Assembly (NCBI RefSeq): GCF_007859315.1
Contig: NZ_VOHA01000027.1
Span: 28,456 to 92,455, forward strand
From: Reyranella sp. CPCC 100927
Lineage (GTDB): Bacteria; Pseudomonadota; Alphaproteobacteria; Reyranellales; Reyranellaceae
Reading direction: 5' to 3'
Length of the DNA: 64,000 nt
Shown in pieces: positions 16,899 to 26,917 of the stretch (position 1 is its first letter; every line of letters starts with the position of its first letter). Made by a program: the position numbers and the translations under genes. Below the pieces are notes generated by a model. It was not told the origin of the DNA. It was given only the letters and a program-made list of their open reading frames with translations, and did not search any database.

Positions 16899-17492
16899 TT
16901 AGACGCCGGCCGGTTTCCGGGGCGGCCACATGCGGGCGAGATCGCCGGTCGGATTGCTGAACGTGGGAAAATCGTGCCTGTCGCGCGTCTGATGGAAGTG
17001 CGCCAATGCCCACACCACCGTGGGGAACGCCAGGTTCTCCCAGGGGATCTCGTCCCAGCGGAACAGGTTCACCTCGGCGCTCTCGGGTCCCGGCGCGAAA
17101 TCGGGTGACGCCAGCCGCGCGCGGTACATGATCTGCACCTGGCCGATGCGCGCGATGCTGTAGACCGCCAGCAGGCGGTCGATCTCGATCGTGCAGCAGG
17201 CTTCCTCGACGGCCTCGCGCTGCGCGGCCTGTTCCGTGGTCTCGCCGATCTCCATGTAGCCGGCCGGCAGGGTCCAGAAGCCCTTGCGCGGCTCGATGGC
17301 GCGGCGCGCCAGCAGGATGCGGTCCTCCCACGTCACCACCGAGCCGGCCACGATCTTGGGATTCTGGTACAGCACGAACTGGCAATCGTCGCACACCAGC
17401 CGCTCGCGGTTGTCGCCCTCCGGGATCCGCTTCTTGAAATTATCCGGTGGATCCCACGGCAGGCGCGGCGGTGGTCGCTCAACATCGCTCAT
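16899..17492 (-). CDS. Nudix hydrolase with N-terminal zinc ribbon-like motif
   Basis: The 197-residue product starts at the ATG at 17492 (GGAG 8 nt upstream); a TTG at 17501 is possible. VCDDCQFVLYQNP (about 33-45) keeps one Cys pair of a zinc-ribbon Nudix subfamily. The Nudix box spans about 77-100: GYMEIGETTEQAAQREAVEE keeps G-x5-E-x7-RE-x2-EE, but the usual following Gly is Cys (ACCTI). Family members hydrolyse ADP-ribose or NADH-type dinucleotides. The gene ends beside repeat B1 and is in line with pgk upstream. Confidence 0.85.
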   Translation of the reverse strand: MSDVERPPPRLPWDPPDNFKKRIPEGDNRERLVCDDCQFVLYQNPKIVAGSVVTWEDRILLARRAIEPRKGFWTLPAGYMEIGETTEQAAQREAVEEACCTIEIDRLLAVYSIARIGQVQIMYRARLASPDFAPGPESAEVNLFRWDEIPWENLAFPTVVWALAHFHQTRDRHDFPTFSNPTGDLARMWPPRKPAGV

Positions 17493-17532
17493 CGGACTCA
17501 ACTCCGGCGCAGGAGGGCAGCGTACCGGAACT

Positions 17533-18732
17533 CTACGCCGCGCGGATCAGCGCCGCCACGCCGGGCAATGTCTTGCCTTCCATCCACTCGAGGAAGGCGC
17601 CGCCGGCCGTCGAGACATAACTGAACTTTTCGTCGACACCGGCGTGCGCCAGCGCGGCCACGGTGTCGCCGCCGCCGGCAACCGACAGCAGCTTGCCGGC
17701 CTGCGTCAGCGCTGCCGCCTCGCGCGCGACCGCCGTCGTGCCGGCATCGAACGGGGCGACCTCGAAGGCACCCAGCGGCCCGTTCCAGACCAGGGTCGCG
17801 CATTCCGCCAGATCGGCCTTCAACATCGCGATCGACTTCGGGCCGATGTCGAGGATCATCTGGTCGTCGGGCACGGCGGCAATGTCCACCGTGCGGCTGG
17901 CGGCACCGGCCTTGAACTCGGCGGCCACGACGGCATCGACCGGCAGCAGCACCTTGCACTTGGCCGTCGCGGCCTTGCCCAGGATCTCGCGCGCGGTGTC
18001 GGCCAGGTCCTTCTCGCACAACGACTTGCCGACATTGACCCCCTGCGCGTGCAAGAAGGTGTTGGCCATGCCGCCGCCGATGATCAGCCGGTCGACCCTG
18101 CCGACCAGGTTGCCCAGCAGTTCCAGTTTGGTCGATACCTTGGCGCCGCCGACCAGCGCCGCCACCGGCCGCCGCGGCGTGCCCAGCGCCTTGTCGAGCG
18201 CTTCCAGTTCGGCCTGCATCAACCGCCCGGCCACCGCCGGCATGCGGTTGGCGATGCCCTCGGTCGAGGCGTGCGCGCGGTGGGCACAGGAGAAGGCATC
18301 GTTGACGTAGATGTCGCCCAGCGCCGCCAACTGGTCGATGAAGGCCGGCTCGTTCTTTTCCTCTTCCTTGTGGAAGCGCAGGTTCTCCAGCAGCACGACA
18401 TCGCCGTTCTTTAGGCCCGATACGGCCTGCTGTGCCAGCGGGCCGACAGCGTTTTCGGCAAACGAAACCGGTCGCTTCAGCGTCGTGGCTAGCGGCTCGA
18501 CCAGGGCCTTCAGCGACATTTCCGGCACCACCTTGCCGCCGGGGCGGCCGAAATGGCTCAGCACCACGACCTTGGCGCCCTTGTCGGCGAGTTCGGCGAT
18601 GGTCGGCGCCACCCGTTCGATACGGGTCATGTCGGTGACCTTGCCGTTCTCCATCGGCACGTTGAGGTCGACACGGATCAGCACGCGCTTGCCGGCGGGC
18701 GTAATGTCGTCGATGGTCTTGAAAGCGGGCAT
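17533..18732 (-). CDS. pgk: phosphoglycerate kinase
   Basis: The 399-residue product has the usual family length. The start is the ATG at 18732, with TGAGG 7 nt upstream. The family motifs are clear: [15 protein letters not shown] (about 19-33), HFGRPGGKV substrate loop (about 60-68), [16 protein letters not shown] (about 193-208), [13 protein letters not shown] (about 217-229) and [16 protein letters not shown] (about 355-370). The enzyme interconverts 1,3-bisphosphoglycerate plus ADP and 3-phosphoglycerate plus ATP in glycolysis and gluconeogenesis. The usual gap-pgk-fba neighbours are absent. Confidence 0.97.
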   Translation of the reverse strand: MPAFKTIDDITPAGKRVLIRVDLNVPMENGKVTDMTRIERVAPTIAELADKGAKVVVLSHFGRPGGKVVPEMSLKALVEPLATTLKRPVSFAENAVGPLAQQAVSGLKNGDVVLLENLRFHKEEEKNEPAFIDQLAALGDIYVNDAFSCAHRAHASTEGIANRMPAVAGRLMQAELEALDKALGTPRRPVAALVGGAKVSTKLELLGNLVGRVDRLIIGGGMANTFLHAQGVNVGKSLCEKDLADTAREILGKAATAKCKVLLPVDAVVAAEFKAGAASRTVDIAAVPDDQMILDIGPKSIAMLKADLAECATLVWNGPLGAFEVAPFDAGTTAVAREAAALTQAGKLLSVAGGGDTVAALAHAGVDEKFSYVSTAGGAFLEWMEGKTLPGVAALIRAA

Positions 18733-18820
18733 GCAAACCTCAGGCAAAGGCGCGGAAATCGTGGTTCGCCGCATGGCTAGCGGGCGGCGGCGCCAGATGC
18801 AAGGGCGTGCAACGACGCGT

Positions 18821-19066
18821 TCAGGCGTCTTTTTTGCGGATCAGGAACACCAGGGTGTCGCCGTCGCGGGCCGTGTGGACCAGCGCATGGCCGGTCTGCC
18901 GGCAGTACGCCGGGAAATCGGCCTCGGCCGCCGGGTCCGTCGCCAGCACCTTCAGCGTCTGTCCCGGCGCCAGGTCGCGCATGATGCGGTTGGCGCGCAG
19001 CACCGGCAGCGGGCACAGCAGGCCGCTTGCGTCGTAGGTCCGGTCGCCGTTCAGGTCGCCATCCAT
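18821..19066 (-). CDS. tusA: TusA family sulfurtransferase
   Basis: The 81-residue product has the TusA signature [15 protein letters not shown] with the active Cys at residue 18, then a beta-alpha-beta fold ending [10 protein letters not shown]. TusA-like proteins carry persulfide sulfur for tRNA 2-thiouridine synthesis or molybdenum cofactor sulfuration. A role in supplying sulfur to the molybdenum hydroxylase of this window is possible but unsupported. It is the second of several genes pointing leftward, with 88 bp between it and pgk. Confidence 0.88.
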   Translation of the reverse strand: MDGDLNGDRTYDASGLLCPLPVLRANRIMRDLAPGQTLKVLATDPAAEADFPAYCRQTGHALVHTARDGDTLVFLIRKKDA

Positions 19067-19123
19067 GATGCCTATATAGGGAGCTTTGTCGCCTGCCGAC
19101 TAGGGGTGTGTGGACCGCCTAGA

Positions 19124-19915
19124 CTAGCGACGCGCGTTGGCGCGCATCCACGCGACCGTCGCGGCCACTGCCTGGTCGTCGATTCCATGGAAGCCGTGAT
19201 AGTGGTTGGCCTCGCACGGATCGGCGCGCGCACTGGCGGGACTGCCGCCGGTCAGGGTCACGATGTCGACCTTCGGCGCGCCGGTCAGCAAAGCCTTGAA
19301 GCGATCGGCGTCGGCGGGCGGCGTGATCCGGCAGCTATCGTCGCGATGGCGCAGCAGCAGGACGGGCACCCGGATGCGCCCCATGTCGCCGGTGGCGGCG
19401 GCACCAGGTACGTTGTGATTCATCAACGCGCCCGAGGAGATCACCAGCCCGTCGGGCAGGGGCGCGGCTTGCTGCGCGAAGAGGTTGGCGGCCGACACCG
19501 CGCCGCGACTGGTGCCGATCAGCCAGACCGGCGACGCCACCTTGCGGGCTGCCGCGACGACGAGCGCCAGGTCAGCCGCGTGCGCGGCGCCGTAGCGATA
19601 GCGCTGCGTGCCCTTGAGGTCGCTGGCGATATCGGGCGCGAACACCGCATAGCCCGCACGCACATAAGCGGCGCGGGTCCGGATGAGATGGTTGCCGGCG
19701 AGCTGGTTGATGCGCCCCTGCGCATCGATGTCGAGCACGCCCGAGCCGCCCGCCAGCAGGACCACGCTGCCGACCGGCGCGGCCGGCCGGTCGGTGACGA
19801 CCCGCAATTCCGCGCCGGGGCGCGGCGTCAGCGTCAACAGCGTGTCGGCGGCGCGGCTTGGCGTTCCGCCGACGACTATGCCCGCAAGGGCAAGCATGAC
19901 GAGGGTGCGCCGCAT
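19124..19915 (-). CDS. secreted alpha/beta hydrolase
   Basis: The 263-residue product starts at the ATG at 19915; earlier in-frame starts would add an unlikely basic leader before the signal peptide. The signal peptide (MRRTLVMLALAGIVVGGTPSRAA) is followed by an alpha/beta hydrolase core: an oxyanion loop LLAGGSGVLD (about 52), the nucleophile elbow GTSRGAVS (about 135), the acid DD in RHRDDSC, and HYHGFHG near residue 240 supplying the catalytic His. The ester or amide substrate is unknown. It is periplasmic. Paired cysteines near DDSC and DPCEAN could form a disulfide. Confidence 0.8.
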   Translation of the reverse strand: MRRTLVMLALAGIVVGGTPSRAADTLLTLTPRPGAELRVVTDRPAAPVGSVVLLAGGSGVLDIDAQGRINQLAGNHLIRTRAAYVRAGYAVFAPDIASDLKGTQRYRYGAAHAADLALVVAAARKVASPVWLIGTSRGAVSAANLFAQQAAPLPDGLVISSGALMNHNVPGAAATGDMGRIRVPVLLLRHRDDSCRITPPADADRFKALLTGAPKVDIVTLTGGSPASARADPCEANHYHGFHGIDDQAVAATVAWMRANARR

Positions 19916-20003
19916 CGTGTGCTCCGACGGCGTGATGAACTGGTTCGCGCGTCCCGTGACGATACAGCGTGGTACCGGCCAACCGGAAGGGCTGTCGGCG
20001 CAA

Positions 20004-20822
20004 TCAGGGCGACGGCTTATAGTACGGTTGCGCTTCCGGCAGATAGCGTTGGATGTTGGCGATGCGTGCATCCGCCGCCGGGTGCGTGGAGAAGAACTCG
20101 GGCGGCCGGTCGCGGTGGGCGTTGGCGGCCTTCATGCGCTCCCAGAAGCCGACCGCGGCGCCGGGATCGTAACCGGCGTGGGCGGCCAGGATCAGGCCGA
20201 CGCGATCGGCTTCCGCCTCCTGGTCGCGCGAGAAGCTGAGTGCCACGACGTTGCCCGCGACGGCAAGGCCGATCCCGGCAGCCACGCCGATGCCCCGGTG
20301 GCTGCGGCCGCCGATCAAGGCACCGACGATGGCGCCCGCAAGGGCGGTGCCGGCGCGAACGGCGGTGCGGTTGGACAGGCGTTCAGCGTGGTGGCGCATC
20401 AATGCGTGCGCCACCTCATGCCCCATCAGGATCGCTAGCCCCGCCTCGTCCTGGCTGATCGGCAGGATGCCGGTGTATACGGCGATCTTGCCCCCCGGCA
20501 GACAGTAGGCATTGATCACGTCGGGCTTGTCGATGACGTTGAACTCCCACTTGAAACCGGGCGCTGTCCAAAGACCATTGGGTGGGTTCTCGGCCGCCTT
20601 GGCGATGCGCTCGCCGACGCGGCGGACCATCGCCGTGTACTCGGGGTTTTTCGACAGTGGCTGCTTTGCCATCTGCTCCTGATAGGCCGTGACGGCTTGC
20701 ATCTGCAGCGCTTCCTCGGCCATGGGTACGAGCCGGTCGCGGCCGGTGATCGGCGCCGACTCGCATGCCGCCACGACGGCCAGTACCGCCATGGCCGTGA
20801 AAACGCGTCCGCTGATGATCAT
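20004..20822 (-). CDS. M48 family zinc metalloprotease lipoprotein
   Basis: The 272-residue product is a lipoprotein: lipobox VVAAC with Cys20. The zinc site is HEVAH at 135-139, with the third ligand Glu204 in QEAEADRVG. This matches the LoiP/YcaL/BepA-like short M48 proteases that perform outer-membrane protein quality control. A Gly-rich hydrophobic stretch (about 155-195) lies between zinc ligands, as in the family. No TPR domain follows, unlike BepA. It acts at the outer-membrane inner face. Confidence 0.88.
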   Translation of the reverse strand: MIISGRVFTAMAVLAVVAACESAPITGRDRLVPMAEEALQMQAVTAYQEQMAKQPLSKNPEYTAMVRRVGERIAKAAENPPNGLWTAPGFKWEFNVIDKPDVINAYCLPGGKIAVYTGILPISQDEAGLAILMGHEVAHALMRHHAERLSNRTAVRAGTALAGAIVGALIGGRSHRGIGVAAGIGLAVAGNVVALSFSRDQEAEADRVGLILAAHAGYDPGAAVGFWERMKAANAHRDRPPEFFSTHPAADARIANIQRYLPEAQPYYKPSP

Positions 20823-20931
20823 GACGCCCCCAACTCACGGCGTCGTCGCGCGCCGTTTGCGCCGATCCTTGTTGGATCGGAGCACCTATTAAGAGGAGTC
20901 ACCTTCGGTTTTACAACCGATGTTTCGGCGA

Positions 20932-22212
<1,281 letters not shown>

Positions 22213-22323
22213 TGGGTCGGCCCCTGAGAGGAATCGTCGGGCTGAGCCTAGCGTGGAATCGTCTGCATACAAGACGATCCGGTCCTCCGCGCCAGATGCC
22301 GCATGTGCGGCCAGCGCAACGCT

Positions 22324-22722
22324 CTAGCCGGGATGCTCGGCAGTTGAATGATCGGTCGGCTGCGGCGTCATGGTGAGCACGGTGACGCCGCCCGGTGCAT
22401 GGAACCGGTGCCAGCATCCCTGCGGCACGATCGTCAGCATGCCCGCCTTCAGGGTCAGCACGCAGGCGCCGTCCGGCGTCAGGATCGTCAGTTCCGTCTC
22501 GCCCGCCAGGACCTGCACCAGCTCGTCGCCGTTGCGATGGCGCTCCCACGGGCTCTGTCCGTCAAACGATCCCGTGAAGACGGCGCCGTCGCGGGTCTCG
22601 ATCAGCCGGGCAAAAGCGGCGGCCGATTCGGGGCCCGGCGTGTCCGGCCGGCGGTTGTGCAGCACGGGTAGCGGGGCGAGCGCCGCCTGGATGTCGACCG
22701 CTTTCGGTTGGCTGTGGCTCAT
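22324..22722 (-). CDS. cupin domain protein
   Basis: The 132-residue product starts at the ATG at 22722, preceded by GGGAGAG. A single cupin barrel is seen: GQSPWERHRNGDELVQVLAG (first cupin motif with His and Glu) and GMLTIVPQGCWHRFHAPGG (second motif with His). It could bind a metal and act as a small-molecule sensor or enzyme. It is divergent from a LysR-family gene, with a shared 112-bp intergenic region that has a palindrome, so LysR probably controls it. Confidence 0.82.
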   Translation of the reverse strand: MSHSQPKAVDIQAALAPLPVLHNRRPDTPGPESAAAFARLIETRDGAVFTGSFDGQSPWERHRNGDELVQVLAGETELTILTPDGACVLTLKAGMLTIVPQGCWHRFHAPGGVTVLTMTPQPTDHSTAEHPG

Positions 22723-22805
22723 ATCGGGTGCTCTCCCGTGGTCGCAGTGCACCGTCATTCTCGATAACGCAAGTGTATCATCAAGTGGCAACGTCGGCGT
22801 ATCGT

Positions 22806-22821
22806 GATACGAAATCGTATC
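22806..22821. promoter_or_regulatory. palindrome between cupin and LysR genes
   Basis: GATACGA-AA-TCGTATC has 7-bp arms around a 2-bp spacer, and a further GTATCGTG occurs just upstream, making GTATCGTG a direct repeat. It ends 13 bp before the LysR start, where an autoregulatory site is typical. It is likely the binding site for the LysR protein that controls both divergent genes. Confidence 0.55.
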
Positions 22822-22834
22822 GTGGGGAGTACGC

Positions 22835-23839
22835 ATGAACTGGGATGACGTTGCCGTCTTTCTTGCTGTCGCCCGGACCGGGCGCGCGCGGGCGGCGGCC
22901 GAGCAGCTGGGCATCAGCCAGCCCACCATCGGCCGGCGCGTCGAGCGGTTGGAGCGCGACCTGCGGGCGCCGCTGTTCGACCGCTCGCGCGACGGCTACG
23001 TGTTGACCAAGCAGGGGACCGAGCTGGTGGCCATGGCGGAGGCGATGGACGCGGCGGCCCAGGGCCTGCAGCACCGGTCGTTGCCAGGAGATGCGCTGTC
23101 GCCCATCGACGTGCGGATCTCGGCGCTCGAGTGGCCGGCGACGCTGCTGGCGACCAACGCCGACAAAATTCACGCGCTGGAAGAGCTCGCGGCGGCGCGC
23201 CTGGAAATCGATGTGTCGGACGAAACCGCCGCCTTGTCCATGCGCCAGGCTGACATCGCGATCCGCCATGAGATCCCGTCGTCGGGCGAGTTCGTCACCC
23301 GTAAGCTCGGCGCGATCGCCTGCGCCGTCTACGGCGCCGCCACGTACGTCGCCGCGCACCCGGCGGCGCGGACGGAGCGTCGTTACGGCGCCTGTGATTG
23401 GATCATGTACACCCACGAGCAGGCCCACTACCCGATCATGCTGTGGCTGTCGGCGCAGCTCGGGGACCGCAAGCCGCGGTTCCGCGGCTCGACCACGGCC
23501 GTGATTCACGAAGCCGTCGCCGCCGGTGGCGGTCTCGCCATTCTGCCATGCCTGCTCGCCGACCGCGATCCGCGCTGCGTGCGCGTCGGCGCGGTGATGG
23601 ACGGCCTGCACTCGGGTGACTACTGGTTGATCGTGCACAAGCAACTGCTGCGCCGTCCTGCGTTCCGGCGTACCGTCGACGGCATCGTGCGCATTTTCGC
23701 CGACACTACGCGGGGGCGCGGGCAGCCTGCCCCGATCGCGTCGAAGGGGTCCGCCCGCACCTCCCACGAAAGCAGAACGTCGCCATTGCGGATGGCATCA
23801 GGACATGAGCGGGCGGGGCGCCCGCGCTCGCGGGCTTAG
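22835..23839 (+). CDS. LysR family transcriptional regulator with repeat-encoded tail
   Basis: The 334-residue product has an N-terminal winged helix (about 1-60: VAVFLAVARTGRARAAAEQL, ISQPTIGRRVERLE, PLFDRS). The LysR effector-binding domain follows (about 90-290). From about residue 292 the frame runs into a family B hairpin repeat, giving a low-complexity Arg/Pro/Ser tail of about 43 residues that LysR proteins do not normally have. The ancestral stop was probably near residue 290. It is divergent from the cupin gene and overlaps the DUF2817 stop by 4 bp at its end. Confidence 0.85.
   Translation: MNWDDVAVFLAVARTGRARAAAEQLGISQPTIGRRVERLERDLRAPLFDRSRDGYVLTKQGTELVAMAEAMDAAAQGLQHRSLPGDALSPIDVRISALEWPATLLATNADKIHALEELAAARLEIDVSDETAALSMRQADIAIRHEIPSSGEFVTRKLGAIACAVYGAATYVAAHPAARTERRYGACDWIMYTHEQAHYPIMLWLSAQLGDRKPRFRGSTTAVIHEAVAAGGGLAILPCLLADRDPRCVRVGAVMDGLHSGDYWLIVHKQLLRRPAFRRTVDGIVRIFADTTRGRGQPAPIASKGSARTSHESRTSPLRMASGHERAGRPRSRA
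23709..23834. repeat. family B-like hairpin repeat, copy 2 (degenerate, coding)
   Basis: The left arm near 23709-23738 (GGGGGCGCGGGCAGCC) and right arm near 23807-23834 (GGGGCGCCCGCGCTCGCGGG) pair imperfectly. An inner CGAAAGC segment resembles the inside of the copy at 50939-51024. It encodes the last residues of the LysR protein and abuts the DUF2817 stop. Confidence 0.6.
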
Positions 23840-24921
23840 ACCGCCGCCAGTCCGGCCAGAGCCTGTTTCTGGATCTCGACGGCGCGCGGGTAACAGGCGT
23901 CGCGCCAATCATCGCGATCACCATAGAACGCGTCACGGACGCGCTGCCGGATGGCGCGGCCCTGTTCGGAGTGCGCATCGCCGTGGATATGCAGCCAGTT
24001 GTCGGCGATCAGCGCCATGTTGACCTCGTCGGCCGGCAGGGTGCCGACCTCGATCGCCGAGGCGACGACCACGGCCTCGGGCAGCAGGCGCACGAAGGCC
24101 ATGCGTAGGTTGCCTTCGATGACCGGCGAATCGCTCTCGCCCGCCGCTGGTGAGGTGACGGCGTCACCGAACCAGCGCCGCGCCAACGCCAGCGGCTCGG
24201 AGCCGGGCGGGTGGCGGCAGATCATCTCGGAATAGCCCGACGGTCCCAGGCCGGTGTGGAAGTCGAGCACGCAGACATGGCTTGCGTCCTCGAGGTAGTG
24301 CGGCACGATCTTGCCGATGGTGCGGTTGGACCAGCACGGGCTGGTGCCGCCGAAGAACAGGCCGTTGGGATGCGTGCGCTGGCCGGCGACCACGGCCTTG
24401 CCGAAACCGGCGACGCCGACCTTGGCGACATAGGCGGCCAGCGCGTCGCGGGTCCGGGCTTCGACCGCGGCGTCCCAGGTCTGCGGCGCCAGCAGAGCCG
24501 CCAGCTCGAGATAGAGGCCGTTCTCGAAGACCGGTTTGCCGAAGTCGATGAAGTTGCGATTGATATCGATGTTGTCTTCGTTGACGCGGCGCGTCCACGA
24601 GAAGCCGTAGGGATTGGTGGCGTGGACCAGCAGGACCGCCGTGTCGGCCGGCAGGTTCCTGTGGTGTCCCTCGCGCAGGAAGCCCACCTGGCAACCGCTG
24701 CCGTAGTGGCCTTCGACGCCATGCGTGGCGGAGCATGTCACCAGCACGCGGCTGGCCATCTTCGGTCCGATCCAGGCGGTATCGGTGGCGAGTTCTTCGC
24801 CCTGCATGCCGCGCAGCGGATGCAGCCAGCTGGTGACCGCCACGCCGGCCTCGCCGCAGGCGGTGCGGAACGCGTCCCGTGCGGTCTGATAGTCGGGCGA
24901 AAAATGATCATGATGCGACAT
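23836..24921 (-). CDS. DUF2817 (M14-like metallopeptidase) protein
   Basis: The 361-residue product starts at the ATG at 24921. SATHGVEGHYGSG (about 63-75) supplies the metal-binding His and Glu of the carboxypeptidase-like fold, HATNPYGFSWTRRVNEDNID (about 100-119) supplies the Asn-Arg pair of M14 enzymes, and VCVLDFHTGLGPSGY (near 220) supplies the third metal His. DUF2817 members are predicted zinc carboxypeptidases or amidohydrolases without experimental substrates. It lies at the head of the peptide-transporter group, transcribed in the same direction, which suits a role in degrading imported peptides or related amides. Confidence 0.82.
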   Translation of the reverse strand: MSHHDHFSPDYQTARDAFRTACGEAGVAVTSWLHPLRGMQGEELATDTAWIGPKMASRVLVTCSATHGVEGHYGSGCQVGFLREGHHRNLPADTAVLLVHATNPYGFSWTRRVNEDNIDINRNFIDFGKPVFENGLYLELAALLAPQTWDAAVEARTRDALAAYVAKVGVAGFGKAVVAGQRTHPNGLFFGGTSPCWSNRTIGKIVPHYLEDASHVCVLDFHTGLGPSGYSEMICRHPPGSEPLALARRWFGDAVTSPAAGESDSPVIEGNLRMAFVRLLPEAVVVASAIEVGTLPADEVNMALIADNWLHIHGDAHSEQGRAIRQRVRDAFYGDRDDWRDACYPRAVEIQKQALAGLAAV

Positions 24922-24945
24922 GGGCACCTGTCGGCAGCTTCTAAG

Positions 24946-24966
24946 CCTTCCCCCTCCGGGGGAAGG
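24946..24966. terminator. hairpin between dppF-like and DUF2817 genes
   Basis: CCTTCCCCC-TCC-GGGGGAAGG, a perfect 9-bp stem with 3-nt loop, lies 24 bp upstream of the DUF2817 start. It has no T-run on either strand. It resembles the minimal stem of family C repeats and may separate transcription of the ABC genes from DUF2817. Confidence 0.4.
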
Positions 24967-25039
24967 ATCATCACACACGCCAGAGCCAAGCGAAGGAGCC
25001 GGCGCTGGTCAATGACAAAGAATGGACCGGCGTGCCGGT

Positions 25040-26035
25040 CTACGAATCATTGAGGTGACAGGCGCTGAAGCGTCCGGGCGCGATCTCCCGCAGGGCCGGG
25101 CGCTCGCTGCGGCATCGGGCGCCGGCATGCGGACAGCGCGGATGGAAGGCGCAGCCGGACGGCGGGTCGATCGGTGACGGCAGCTCACCCTGGATCGGCC
25201 GGTACTCGCGTCGCCCGGCGGCCAGCTTGGGCACCTCGCTGAGCAGCGCCTGGGTGTAGGGATGGTTGGGCGCGTCGAACAGCGCTTCCGTCGGCGCGAT
25301 CTCGACGATGCGTCCCAGATACATGATGGCGACGCGGTCGCTGAGATGCTCGACCACGGCGAGGTTGTGGCTGACGAACAGGTAGGTGAGGCCCAGCGAC
25401 TGGCGCAGTTCCATGAACAGGTTCAGCACCTGCGCCTGGATCGAGACGTCGAGCGCCGCCGTGGCCTCGTCGCACACCAGGAACGACGGCTTCACCGCCA
25501 GCGCGCGGGCGATGCCGATGCGCTGGCGCTGGCCGCCGGAGAACTGGTGCGGATAGCGGCGCGCGTAGGCGGGATCGAGGCCGACGCGGCGCATCAGCTC
25601 GGCGACGTAGTCGCTGGCGGCGCCGCGGTCGACCAGCCCATGCACGACGGGCGCCTCGCCGATGATCTCGCCCACCCGCAGGCGCGGATTGAGCGAGGCG
25701 AACGGGTCCTGGAAGATCATCTGCACACCCAGCGCCCAGGCCCGCTTCTGATCCGGCGTCATGGCATCGAGCGCCGTGCCGCGGTAGTGGATCGTGCCGT
25801 CGCTCGTCGACAGGATACCGGCGACCATGCGCCCCAGCGTGCTCTTGCCGCAGCCGCTTTCGCCCACCAGGCCCACCACCTCGCCTTCGGCGATCGCCAG
25901 GTCGATATCGGACACGGCCTGCACGACGATTTCGCGCAGACCGGCACCGAACAGGTTGGCGACGCGGCCGGCGAGATCGACGCGTTGCGTGAAGCGCTTG
26001 GTGATGCCGGAGAGATCGACGATGGGTTGGGCCAT
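25040..26035 (-). CDS. peptide ABC transporter ATP-binding protein (DppF/OppF type)
   Basis: The 331-residue product starts at the ATG at 26035 (MAQPIVDLSG); the open frame continues upstream across the methyltransferase gene, but without homology. Walker A GESGCGKST, signature FSGGQRQRIGIARAL, Walker B LVCDEATAALD and the switch His in FVSHNL are all present. The C-terminal oligopeptide-transporter cysteine segment reads PSGCAFHPRCPHAGARC. It hydrolyses ATP at the inner membrane to power uptake of dipeptides or oligopeptides with the DppD, DppB, DppC and DppA-like products encoded upstream. Confidence 0.92.
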   Translation of the reverse strand: MAQPIVDLSGITKRFTQRVDLAGRVANLFGAGLREIVVQAVSDIDLAIAEGEVVGLVGESGCGKSTLGRMVAGILSTSDGTIHYRGTALDAMTPDQKRAWALGVQMIFQDPFASLNPRLRVGEIIGEAPVVHGLVDRGAASDYVAELMRRVGLDPAYARRYPHQFSGGQRQRIGIARALAVKPSFLVCDEATAALDVSIQAQVLNLFMELRQSLGLTYLFVSHNLAVVEHLSDRVAIMYLGRIVEIAPTEALFDAPNHPYTQALLSEVPKLAAGRREYRPIQGELPSPIDPPSGCAFHPRCPHAGARCRSERPALREIAPGRFSACHLNDS

Positions 26036-26076
26036 GCAGCGCTGTTCAGGTCGTACGGATGCTGACCCCCAGCGTT

Positions 26077-26688
26077 CTACACCACACGCCGCTGGTAGCG
26101 CCATACACCCATCGGCGGCACGTTGCGCCATTCGCGGCCGATGAAGGTGGCGCGCAGGTCGAGCGCTGCCAGGGCAGCGGGTGCCAGCGGCGAACGCAGG
26201 CCGTAGGTATACTGAATAACGGCGCCATCCTGCGGCATCAGTGCGAAGGCGTCGCCGTAGCATCGCGTCGAGGCGTCCGGCGGCACGACACGCATCGGCA
26301 GGCCGCATAACGTCACGCTGGTCGATGTGACACGGCCGCGTGCCAAGGTTTCCTTCAGGCGCAACGCGTCGCCCTGCAGGACGCGCAGGCCCGGGAAGCG
26401 TGCCTCCAGGAACCGGCACATCTCGGCATCGCGTTCGACAACGACCAGTCGATCGAGTGCGCAACCCAGCCGCAGCAGGGCTTCGGTAACCGGGCCGGTG
26501 CCGGCACCCAGCTCGACGACGGGACCGCTGCCGCGCGCTGCTTGCAGTGTCGCCTCGGCGATGCGCTCGGCCGACCACCAGCTGCTGGCCAGCGGCCAAC
26601 CGACGGCCAACGGTGCGCGACACCAGCCGCGCAGGAAATGCCAGGGGTCGGCGAAGATCGGCTTGCGACTGGTGGTGATGCTTCGCAT
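26077..26688 (-). CDS. class I SAM-dependent methyltransferase (PmtA/KsgA-like)
   Basis: The product has 203 residues from the ATG at 26688. VVELGAGTGPVTEALLRLG (about 52-70) is the SAM-binding motif I, and LVVVERDAEMCRFLEARFP is motif II with an acidic residue. The pattern resembles rhizobial phosphatidylethanolamine N-methyltransferase PmtA and rRNA dimethylases; TLCGLPMRVVP takes the place of the NLPY-type motif. Phospholipid methylation is the better guess because of size and the 'FLRGWCRAPLAVGW' start, but this is not certain. The gene splits the dpp-like operon between its two ATPases, so it may be co-transcribed with them. Confidence 0.7.
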   Translation of the reverse strand: MRSITTSRKPIFADPWHFLRGWCRAPLAVGWPLASSWWSAERIAEATLQAARGSGPVVELGAGTGPVTEALLRLGCALDRLVVVERDAEMCRFLEARFPGLRVLQGDALRLKETLARGRVTSTSVTLCGLPMRVVPPDASTRCYGDAFALMPQDGAVIQYTYGLRSPLAPAALAALDLRATFIGREWRNVPPMGVWRYQRRVV

Positions 26689-26917
26689 GGTGACCCCCGG
26701 TCTTTGTGGTTCTTCCATCAACGCCACCAGCCACAATGCGTTGCGTCGGCAACCCACTGGGTGAGGCGGCGGTGCGCGATATCCGCAGCACACGCGCACC
26801 ACGATCCGGTGTCAACCGCGTGATGGTGCAGATGCGAAAGTCGCAGCGCCGCGGTCGGCTACTGGTGCATCCGAGATTGCGTTGCCGTGCAGACTTCTTG
26901 GGACGCGTCGACGTCCA

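Noticed and set aside
25040..26815. Apparent fusion of a 260-residue region to the DppF-like ATPase
   Set aside because: The upstream part is an out-of-frame reading of the methyltransferase gene. The ATPase has its own family-consistent ATG at 26035.
26689..26917. Possible small genes in the gap between the methyltransferase and DppD-like genes
   Set aside because: Short frames exist on both strands but none has a ribosome-binding site or coherent composition.
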